A stretch of 64,000 bases of DNA from Cybelea sp963824595 (GTDB lineage: Bacteria; Vulcanimicrobiota; Vulcanimicrobiia; Vulcanimicrobiales; Vulcanimicrobiaceae). Of the stretch, positions 1-6,191 are shown piece by piece. The position numbers and the translations under genes were made by a program. Below the pieces are notes generated by a model, which worked only from the letters and a program-made list of their open reading frames with translations, was not told the DNA's origin and did no database searches. Positions within the stretch are counted from its first letter, which is position 1; each line of letters starts with the position of its first letter. The stretch is from NCBI GenBank assembly GCA_963824595.1, contig CAWGPY010000005.1, forward strand, positions 1-64,000, given 5' to 3'.

Positions 1-38
1 AATCGCTGAGGTCGTCGCAAGGCGACTGGTAGGTTCGA
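1..38 (+). repeat. attachment-site direct repeat, tRNA-side copy
   Basis: These 38 bases, from the anticodon loop to the T loop of the selC-like tRNA, recur without mismatch at 6152-6189 in the same orientation. A recombinase remnant lies just inside this copy. This is the usual layout of an integrative element inserted into the 3' part of a tRNA gene. The repeat may extend further left beyond the window edge. Confidence 0.75.
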
Positions 39-57
39 TTCCTACACGCTCCCGCCA
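1..57 (+). tRNA. selC: 3' half of selenocysteine tRNA gene (5' part lies before the window)
   Basis: The bases fold as the end of a class II tRNA. A seven-pair variable arm capped by a GCAA tetraloop (about 10-27) is followed by a 5-bp T stem (29-33 with 41-45) enclosing the loop TTCGATT. Then come eight acceptor bases (46-53), a G discriminator (54) and CCA (55-57). An eight-base rather than seven-base acceptor strand plus a long variable arm is diagnostic of bacterial tRNA-Sec, and the 3' end matches the E. coli selC pattern. The anticodon lies off the left edge, so the identity is inferred. Ser and Leu tRNAs fit worse because they have seven acceptor pairs. Confidence 0.72.
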
Positions 58-160
58 CTCGCTCGATTCCGCGTTATTTTAAGCGGGTTTGCGAGGCGAC
101 GGTGTTTTCGCTACACCGTTTACAACGCAGAATCGCCCGGGCTAGGCGCTCCGGACGGCC
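58..160. other. spacer between selC and integrase remnant
   Basis: A short GC-rich stem around an A/T-rich loop (near 70-90, CCGC...GCGG) may act as the tRNA transcription terminator. Nothing else is recognised here. Confidence 0.3.
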
Positions 161-770
161 TTATTGAGGTGGTTGGTCGAGCAGCTTCGCGGCTGCCCTT
201 CGTTGCTCGTCCATGATGTGGGTATAGACATTTGCCGTTACGTTAATCCCCGAATGCCCGAGCAGTTCACTCGCGGTCTTCAATGGGACGCCGGCGGCGA
301 ATGCCAGTGACGCGTATCCGTGGCGTAGATCGTGGAACCGTGTTGCGGGCAACTTCTTGCGCCGGACAAGACGCGAGAACTGACGCGAGAGCTCGTTCGG
401 GTTCCAGCGCGAGCCGTCGTACCGGTCGAACACAACCCCTTCTGCACCCCGGTTCCCAATGCCGAGGAGTCGGTGGCGCTCTTCCTGTTGCTCGCGATCC
501 ACCCGTAGAGCCGTCACAACGACGTCCGGCATGGAACACGTCACGGCGCGACCCTTTCGTCTTCGGAGCCTTCGTGATGATCCTACCGTCGAGTAGAGCG
601 GCGGACTGGCGCACGCGGACCACGGCTTTATCGAGGTCGATGTGGCACCAGCCAAGCGCGCATAGTTCGGCTCGGCGCAGCCTCGTCCCGATCGCCGCCG
701 TCACGGCGGCTTCGATTTCGGTACCTTTGGCGGCGTTGAGAAGCCTCCGCACGCGTTCGCCGTCGAACCG
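161..770 (-). pseudogene. tyrosine recombinase/phage-type integrase, frameshifted and N-terminally truncated
   Basis: Two overlapping minus-strand frames together encode a typical catalytic domain. The first (from about 770) carries the Arg-I region (TRLRRAEL) and the beta-strand lysine region (KAPKTKGSRR). The second carries HDLRH, the LLGH segment and the nucleophile tyrosine in NVYTHI, ending at 161. The frames join if one of the two A bases at 535-536 is removed, which restores ...SRRDVSMPDVVV. The N-terminal SAM-like core-binding domain is not found upstream; an unrelated reading frame takes its place. It sits beside the tRNA half-site, as integrases of tRNA-targeting elements do. The frameshift could be a sequencing error, but the missing N-terminus also argues for an inactive gene. 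Confidence 0.85.
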
Positions 771-1191
771 GCGCGAACGACGACATGCTCGCCCCTGTGA
801 GAGTTGCCGTATAGCGTTTTGCTATACGAACAATCTCGTCGGTTGGGGAGGAGATCGCGGAGACGGCCACGGGCGCTGACTTTTCCCTCGTGTTGTGCGC
901 GATGACGAGATCGGCGTACCGCTTGACGTCCTCGGTCGCGTCGCGCAGGCCCTTGATGTCCTCTTTTTTTTGAAGAGCGCGGAGCCTGTCAGCGCTACTG
1001 CCTACGTCACCGACGTTCTTCCACATCGATTCCACGAGAAAGTCCCGGAGTTCGCCCTCATATGCCGGGGCGTCGCTCGCATCGAATAGGCCATCTATCT
1101 CCCACCGGCCGAACGTTTCAGCCGCTCGACGCATGTCTTCAAGGAGCTGCACGAGGGACCACACATCGAACCCAGGCGTGTAGGGCTCCAC
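628..1191 (-). CDS. hypothetical protein, probably a gene remnant fused onto the integrase region
   Basis: This reading frame looks coding in its first two thirds: acidic and helical, with FDVWSLVQLLEDMRRAAETF and many charged residues up to RYTATLTGAS. It then turns arginine-rich where it overlaps the integrase frame, so the C-terminal part is probably shadow sequence. The start is uncertain; GTG at 1191 has a weak AAGG upstream, and the coding-like residues continue before it. I do not recognise the family. The most economical reading is that a deletion joined the 5' part of a neighbouring gene to the integrase catalytic domain. Confidence 0.4.
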   Translation of the reverse strand: MEPYTPGFDVWSLVQLLEDMRRAAETFGRWEIDGLFDASDAPAYEGELRDFLVESMWKNVGDVGSSADRLRALQKKEDIKGLRDATEDVKRYADLVIAHNTREKSAPVAVSAISSPTDEIVRIAKRYTATLTGASMSSFAPVRRRTRAEASQRRQRYRNRSRRDGGDRDEAAPSRTMRAWLVPHRPR

Positions 1192-1274
1192 GAGGCGCCT
1201 TATCGAAGACAAAACTGAGTGCGACGGGGTGCACGGCTGACCGTCGACGCGTTCATGCTTAAGGAGGACAGCAC

Positions 1275-2330
1275 ATGAGAACTTCAGACTTTGGGCGCTA
1301 CGCGCTTGGCATTTGCGTGGCCGTGGCAATGCTCGCAGGGTGCGGCGGTGGGGCCCAGTCACAACTAGCGCCGTCGGGCTCGTTTCAGCAGAGCACTGCG
1401 CAGTCGCCCCTCGGCCAACTGCCCGAGGGCCTGGTAACTGCGGCTACGAGCGGCGCCGCGCAGGCCAGCGTGGTGACGGCCACTGCACAGACAGGCTATG
1501 TCGGCATTCTGGGGGGAGGGCCGGTTTACAAGCACATCCCGAAAAATATCGAGGAACTCAAAAAGTCAGGGTTCAATGAACTGATCGTCTGGAGCGTCGA
1601 GGTCGGCAGCACGGGCGATTTGAACCTGAATGGCGAATTCCCGCTGACATCGGAGGGCGACTATATCGGGAATGAAACATACCCCGATTTCCCCGCCGAT
1701 CTAAAGAAGATCAAGCGGGGCACGGTCAAGCGCGTCACCCTTAGCATCGGGTCGTCCAACTACGGCGACTGGGAGAATATCAAAGCGCTGGTCGATTCGC
1801 AGGGAACCGGACCAGACAGCATTCTCCACAAGGATTTCGCCGCGCTGAAGGCGGCGCTACCGCTCGACGCGATCGATTTCGATGACGAGAACAGCTATGA
1901 TTCGTCTTCAACGATCAAATTCGCGGTGATGCTGGGTAAGCTTGGCTACAAGGTCACCATGAACCCCTATACCAATTCCGACTACTGGACGTCGGTGGTG
2001 TCGCAAATCAACAAAAAACGCGCCGGCACGGTGGATGGCATTCATTTGCAGACCTTTGCTGGGGGGGAAGGCAACAGTCCCTGCTCGGGGTCGAGGTCGA
2101 AGATGGGCTGGAATTTTGGCAGCGTGCCGGTTTATCCCGGCGTATCGGACCAACCCTCGGCACCGCCCGATCTGACGCCGGCGGAGGCAAAGACGGCGAT
2201 GAAGAACTGGCATACGCAATGCGGCATCGCCGGCGGCTGGCTGTGGATTTTCGATCAGATCGCGGGCACCAACCTGGTGCGGAAATACGCCCACGCGATC
2301 ACCAGCGGCGTCGGCGGAGCGGCACGGTAG
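1275..2330 (+). CDS. GH18-like TIM-barrel lipoprotein
   Basis: 351-residue protein with a lipoprotein signal (hydrophobic stretch ending in the lipobox LAGC near residue 24) followed by a low-complexity linker. The mature part contains DAIDFDDE at about residues 198-205, which fits the glycoside hydrolase 18 signature DxxDxDxE with Glu205 as acid/base. The flanking sequence (YVGILGG, TLSIGSSNYGDW, GIHLQTFAGG, WLWIFDQ) fits a TIM barrel of the type I remember as annotated coagulation factor 5/8-like or chitinase-like in bacteria and fungi. The ATG has an excellent upstream AAGGAGGA. It probably acts on a glycan at the cell surface; the substrate is unknown. It lies inside the putative selC element as cargo. 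Confidence 0.72.
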   Translation: MRTSDFGRYALGICVAVAMLAGCGGGAQSQLAPSGSFQQSTAQSPLGQLPEGLVTAATSGAAQASVVTATAQTGYVGILGGGPVYKHIPKNIEELKKSGFNELIVWSVEVGSTGDLNLNGEFPLTSEGDYIGNETYPDFPADLKKIKRGTVKRVTLSIGSSNYGDWENIKALVDSQGTGPDSILHKDFAALKAALPLDAIDFDDENSYDSSSTIKFAVMLGKLGYKVTMNPYTNSDYWTSVVSQINKKRAGTVDGIHLQTFAGGEGNSPCSGSRSKMGWNFGSVPVYPGVSDQPSAPPDLTPAEAKTAMKNWHTQCGIAGGWLWIFDQIAGTNLVRKYAHAITSGVGGAAR

Positions 2331-2796
2331 TGGCGTTGCGGACCGGCGATTTCTGATTTTAGCGAATCTACGTCGGTAACGGCAGCATCTCCACCCAGAA
2401 CATCCAAGGTTTCGACGTGGATGAGCCTGTGGCCATAAGAACCTGGGCGATATCGCGTAGCCGTTGCTGGGGTAGTGGCGGGGACGGTAGGAGAACCTCC
2501 TACACGCTCCCGCCAGATCAAACGCTCCCTCCGCTTACGCTCTGCCGCCTGTATTTTACGCAGGTTTACGGCGAACCGCGCCTTTCGCTTGGATCCGCGT
2601 TTGCCGTCGGCAGCTTCCCGTCGAGCGCGATTTGCAACGGCGGAGTCGCGCCCGTCACCGTAACGGTCTGTTGCTGCGCCGGATGGACGGCGTTCTAACC
2701 GAGCATCCTTTTCGCAAAGGGGCCCCGGTCGTCGTAGCAGCGAAAGGGCAAGCAACGTCGTTGTACCTCTAGAGACACTCGATGGAAGGATCGTCT
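2331..2796. other. long intergenic region with a tRNA-end relic
   Basis: No convincing gene. Reading frames here lack family signatures and are interrupted or arginine-rich. The only clear structure is the 18-base copy of the selC 3' terminus at 2498-2515, followed by an A/T-rich hairpin (CCTG...CAGG near 2548-2566) that resembles the sequence just after the real tRNA end. Confidence 0.5.
2498..2515 (+). repeat. second copy of the selC acceptor end
   Basis: The 18 bases are identical to window positions 40-57, that is T-stem 3' strand, acceptor strand, G and CCA. Upstream, GGTAGG followed by seven bases preserves a T-arm-like stem, but the loop no longer reads TTCGATT. No tRNA 5' half can be found. 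It is the complementary part of the tRNA end missing from the distal att copy at 6152. Confidence 0.6.
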
Positions 2797-3243
2797 ATGA
2801 AAGTCTTCTCGTGGCTCGTTTTGGGGCTGCTCGTGACTGCCGGCGCTACGATCGCCGCGATGCAGTCAGCTCCGCTCTTCTTTACGTCCGATGGTCTCCA
2901 CTGGGTGGCCGCCACCGGTCCTGGAAAGGGCTCTTGGAATGCGGTGATGGTCGGCAACCCGAACTCATCCGGCACGGCAATCATCCGCGTCAAAATGCCC
3001 GACGGCTACACAAACAAGCCCCATTACCATTCGCAGGCCGAATATATCACCGTGATCCAAGGAACGCTTTTGTTCGGGACGGGTGATACCATCAACAAGT
3101 CTAACGCGCGTGTGCTACCGGCTGGGTCTTTTATTGCAGTTCCAGCAGGCGTCCATCATTGGTCGGTCGCAAAGGGCATTACCATCGAGCAGGTCGGCGG
3201 TGAAGGGCCACTGACGAACATTCCAGTCAAGCAAAGTATGTAG
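2797..3243 (+). CDS. secreted small cupin-domain protein
   Basis: About 148 residues. The ATG at 2797 is preferred over the one at 2782 because GAAGGA precedes it at ideal spacing and the protein then starts with a clean signal peptide (KVFSWLVLGLLVTAGATIA). The rest is one cupin barrel: motif 1 is P-x-Y-x-x-K-P-H-Y-H-S-Q-A-E-Y, with two His and a Glu as likely metal ligands, and motif 2 contains PAGVHHWS. Such periplasmic cupins bind a metal and often have unknown substrates. It is cargo between the selC repeats. Confidence 0.75.
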   Translation: MKVFSWLVLGLLVTAGATIAAMQSAPLFFTSDGLHWVAATGPGKGSWNAVMVGNPNSSGTAIIRVKMPDGYTNKPHYHSQAEYITVIQGTLLFGTGDTINKSNARVLPAGSFIAVPAGVHHWSVAKGITIEQVGGEGPLTNIPVKQSM

Positions 3244-3251
3244 TAGGCGGA

Positions 3252-3425
3252 TTAAGAGGTCTGCGAGACCTTCTCGAGCGCTTCGGCGGCGTAGCGTCTG
3301 CGCCGCGGTCCTCCCTGCGGCGCATGAAGGAACTCGATTTCGACCTGTGAGTCGGGATGCACGGCCGTAACGATCGCTTCCTCGTCCTCGCCTTTCACGA
3401 TTACGTGATCACCGAGTCGAATCAC
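3252..3425 (-). CDS. 57-residue beta-strand-rich small protein
   Basis: The frame opens with GTG at 3425, preceded by AGGGAG seven bases upstream, and reads MIRLGDHVIVKGEDEEAIV before ending at TAA. The alternation RLGDHVIVKG...AIVTAV...VEIEFL looks like a small SH3/KOW-like beta barrel, similar in feel to the DUF2158/YodC-type mini proteins. A basic patch (RRRR) follows. Function unknown. It lies downstream of the FAD monooxygenase gene on the same strand but 128 bases away. Confidence 0.55.
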   Translation of the reverse strand: MIRLGDHVIVKGEDEEAIVTAVHPDSQVEIEFLHAPQGGPRRRRYAAEALEKVSQTS

Positions 3426-3553
3426 GGTGCAACTCCCTAACGTCGTCTATGGCTGGTTCCATGCTTGACTCTTGACCCTCGCTACGACGAGTTCCCCCAG
3501 CGATGGCCCGAGTCATCCTGAGCCTGCCGGCTGGCGGCCTTGTCGAAATGAAA

Positions 3554-4792
3554 CTAGCCGCCGGGCGATGACGCGAGACTTACAGAAACACGCTCCTCGG
3601 GCAAAGGTCCCATCTCGTAGGTCGGCATTTCAAAATCGTCGCTGACGGTTCGGCCAAGAAAGAAGTCCGAAACCTTTGGCAGACGCATGAGTTTTGTTAC
3701 TTGATTGCGCGTCCATATTCCAAATGGTGTCCTGGGCACGAACGACGAAGCGAAGCCCTCGGCCGCCTTCTGCTTGCGCTCCACAAAGGGTCGCAATCGC
3801 TCCTCATGATTCCTAAACGCCGCGCGGTAGTCGCTTTTTGCGCGCTCTAACTCGCCTGCCAATACGTAAGCCTCAGCCATGGCAATGCCAGTTCCCTCCC
3901 CGGCCAAAAGCGACACCGCCGACGCCGCGTCTCCAATTAGCATCACGCGTCCCCTGGACCAGGCGTCCATTCTGATTTGGCTGACGCGATCGAAATAAAT
4001 TTCCTCGACCTCGTCCATCGCCTTAAGTATTTGCGGACTTTCCCAACCTAGATCCTTATATATGCCGCGCAGCACGGCGCGGATCTCGCGCAGGTTGGAA
4101 GGCTCGGGTTCAGTCATGAGCTCGGTGCGAAAAACAAAGAGAAATACCGTACGGTCTCCGCGCAGGGCAATTCTCGCAAACTGTCGACCCGGCGCCGAAC
4201 GGGCGACGTAGACTAGTTCGTCACGCGGTTTGTACCCATCTACCTGGAAGGATGCCACGCGGTAGCCGAGTTGCTTTTCGAACCTGTCTTCCGGCCCGAA
4301 CAGGAGGCGCCGCACCCTCGAATGCAACCCGTCGGCTCCGATCACGAGATCGAAATCGCGCGACCCACCGCGCTCCAGCGTCGCTCGCACTTTACTCTCG
4401 CTTTCTTCGAGTTTTGAAATGCTATTTTCGAAGAGGCATTCGACGCGGTTCTCAATAGTTCGATAAATCGTCGCCCCCAGGTCTCCGCGCGGCAAACTGG
4501 TAAATTTCCCGTTGGTCATTCGTCGAAAAACGTCGGTAGAGAACCCACCTACTTTGCGACCGGTTTCGTCGAGAAGACGCAATTCTTTGAACGAATAGCC
4601 GGCGTTCAGCACCTCCGGCAGAATGCCCATTCGCTCGGCGATCGAATAGCCGACGCCCCAAAAATCGACCACATAGCCACCGGTCCGAAAGCGGCGAGCT
4701 TTCTCAATCAGCGTGGGTTTGTGGCCGTTACGATAGAGCCAATGGGCAAGCGTCGGGCCTGCAATACCGGCTCCATTGATGGCAATTCTCAT
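3554..4792 (-). CDS. FAD-dependent aromatic-type monooxygenase
   Basis: 412 residues, usual length for the class A (PHBH/UbiH-like) flavin monooxygenases. The N-terminal Rossmann motif GAGIAGPTLAHWL binds the ADP of FAD; LVIGADGLHSRVR is the middle DG motif; GRVMLIGDAASAVSLLAGEG is the GD motif that contacts the flavin ribityl chain. It would hydroxylate or epoxidise a small organic substrate with NAD(P)H and O2. It is divergent from the epimerase-like gene, with a 350-base region between. Codon use is less GC-rich than in the rest of the window, consistent with horizontal arrival. The substrate cannot be predicted. Confidence 0.85.
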   Translation of the reverse strand: MRIAINGAGIAGPTLAHWLYRNGHKPTLIEKARRFRTGGYVVDFWGVGYSIAERMGILPEVLNAGYSFKELRLLDETGRKVGGFSTDVFRRMTNGKFTSLPRGDLGATIYRTIENRVECLFENSISKLEESESKVRATLERGGSRDFDLVIGADGLHSRVRRLLFGPEDRFEKQLGYRVASFQVDGYKPRDELVYVARSAPGRQFARIALRGDRTVFLFVFRTELMTEPEPSNLREIRAVLRGIYKDLGWESPQILKAMDEVEEIYFDRVSQIRMDAWSRGRVMLIGDAASAVSLLAGEGTGIAMAEAYVLAGELERAKSDYRAAFRNHEERLRPFVERKQKAAEGFASSFVPRTPFGIWTRNQVTKLMRLPKVSDFFLGRTVSDDFEMPTYEMGPLPEERVSVSLASSPGG

Positions 4793-5142
4793 GACAGCTA
4801 GGGTCTACCCTTGGGCGCCGTTGGTAAACGGTCACCTCGCGCCTCGGGAACCGAACGTATCACGCTCAGTTGCCTGGAGGCGGACGTTCGCATTGCGTTT
4901 CGGTGTGACGCGCCAATAGAGCCCGACGAAATTGCGCCGAGGCTGTGCGCAGGCGCTGAGTTTGCGAGCACTTCCTCGTGCGTTAACTCGCTTTCGTTTA
5001 CCGCCCAAAACGCGCGGGAAGGAGAGAACGATGGTCTCAAAAGCTAATCCGTGCGAGCGCAACGTTGCTGATGCGGTAGCGGAGTTTGGCTCTTTTGCGG
5101 TCCAGGCGACTTGGGCGTAAGGGGCCAGGAGGAAGATTAGTT
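4793..5142. other. divergent intergenic region
   Basis: It separates the FAD monooxygenase (minus) from the epimerase-like gene (plus) and should carry both promoters. No recognised operator. It contains the 29-codon reading frame described at 5031. Confidence 0.4.
5031..5120 (+). CDS. 29-residue open reading frame, possible leader peptide or gene relic
   Basis: ATG at 5031 follows a strong GGAAGGAGAG at correct spacing, and the frame runs to TAA at 5118-5120, 22 bases before the next start codon. The peptide (MVSKANPCERN...) has no recognisable family. The strong ribosome site and position suggest either a translated leader for the downstream gene or the surviving start of a deleted one. 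Confidence 0.35.
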   Translation: MVSKANPCERNVADAVAEFGSFAVQATWA

Positions 5143-6123
5143 ATGCGAGTCTTGGCCGTAGGAGCTAGCGGCGCCATTGGCGGTAGCCTCGTCCCGCAAC
5201 TTCGTGAACGAGGGCACGACGTGATTGGTAGCGCCCGTTCGTCGGCAAGAGCCAAGACGCTGCGAGCGCTCGGTGCGCAGCCGATCGTGCTCGACGCACT
5301 GGATCGCGACGCCGTACGCACGGCAATTGCCGCCAACCAGCCCGATGCAGTCGTCTACGAAGCGACGTCGCTTGCAGAATTACAAGACTTTAGGAACTTC
5401 GATCGCAGCTTTGCCCAAACCAACAGATTGAGAACCGAGGGGATCGACATCCTTGTTGCCGCGGCGCGCAACGCGGGAGTGCGCCGGATAGTCGCTCAGA
5501 GTTACGCCCCTATTCGCTACGAACGCAAGGGTGGGCCGGTCAAAAGCGAGGACGACCCCCTCGATCCGAGTCCGCCTGCTGCGATGCGCGAGACTGTGGC
5601 CGCTCTGGAGCACCTGGATAAGGCGGTCACGGATGCGGGTGGAATCGCACTTCGGTACGGCAGCTTTTATGGCGATCCCCTTGACAAGATTGGTGCTGCG
5701 GTTCGCGCTCGTAAGTGGCCGATTGTCGGCGATGGCGGAGGTGTCTCGTCGTGGATTCATGTTGACGACGCCGCCGCCGCAACCGTGCTCGCGCTCGAGC
5801 GCGAAGGCCCCGCGATCTACAATATCGCTGACGACGAACCGGCCCCCACGCGCGTATGGTTGCCGGAGCTAGCAAAGATCCTCGGAGCACCGCCGCCTCT
5901 TCGCTTCCCTCGCCTACTGGCGCGTCTCCTGGCAGGTGAAGCTCTCGTCGTTATGTCGACCGAGGCGCGCGGCGTTTCGAACGCAAAGGCAAAACGAGAA
6001 CTCGGCTGGACGCTCAAATACCCGAGTTGGCGACAAGGCTTCGCAGCGACATACGGCGGAGACCATCGCGGTCAAGAAGGGAAAACCCATCGGGTGACGG
6101 GCGCAAGCGTTACGAATCGATAG
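5143..6123 (+). CDS. NAD(P)-dependent epimerase/dehydratase-like (extended SDR)
   Basis: 326 residues from the ATG at 5143, chosen because AGGAGGA lies eight bases upstream. The N-terminus MRVLAVGASGAIGGSLV is the glycine-rich cofactor loop of atypical/extended short-chain reductases. RIVAQSYAPIRYE lies where the active-site region should be, followed by RYGSFYGD and SSWIHVDDAAAA, typical of the nucleoside-sugar-epimerase-like branch. The classical YxxxK is not obvious, so it may be an atypical member (NmrA or flavonol-reductase-like). The last 20 or so residues after the conserved GW motif are unusual and end just before the distal att repeat. Confidence 0.78.
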   Translation: MRVLAVGASGAIGGSLVPQLRERGHDVIGSARSSARAKTLRALGAQPIVLDALDRDAVRTAIAANQPDAVVYEATSLAELQDFRNFDRSFAQTNRLRTEGIDILVAAARNAGVRRIVAQSYAPIRYERKGGPVKSEDDPLDPSPPAAMRETVAALEHLDKAVTDAGGIALRYGSFYGDPLDKIGAAVRARKWPIVGDGGGVSSWIHVDDAAAATVLALEREGPAIYNIADDEPAPTRVWLPELAKILGAPPPLRFPRLLARLLAGEALVVMSTEARGVSNAKAKRELGWTLKYPSWRQGFAATYGGDHRGQEGKTHRVTGASVTNR

Positions 6124-6151
6124 GGCGCGGCGCGGCCAACACGCGCTCCAA

Positions 6152-6189
6152 AATCGCTGAGGTCGTCGCAAGGCGACTGGTAGGTTCGA
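6152..6189 (+). repeat. attachment-site direct repeat, distal copy
   Basis: Perfect 38-base copy of window positions 1-38. The match stops inside the T loop; the remaining acceptor bases and CCA are absent, so this is not a functional tRNA end. The stop codon of the nSTAND1 gene (minus strand) begins two bases to the right. It is read as the displaced and eroded chromosomal half-site of the element. Confidence 0.72.
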
Positions 6190-6191
6190 CT

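Noticed and set aside
1..57. Ser or Leu tRNA end (also long variable arm)
   Set aside because: Eight bases plus discriminator lie between the T stem and CCA; Ser and Leu tRNAs have seven. The call is still limited by the missing 5' half.
2255..2755. 166-residue minus-strand reading frame in the intergenic region
   Set aside because: Arginine/alanine-rich, overlaps the end of the lipoprotein gene and the tRNA relic, and has no family signature or ribosome site.
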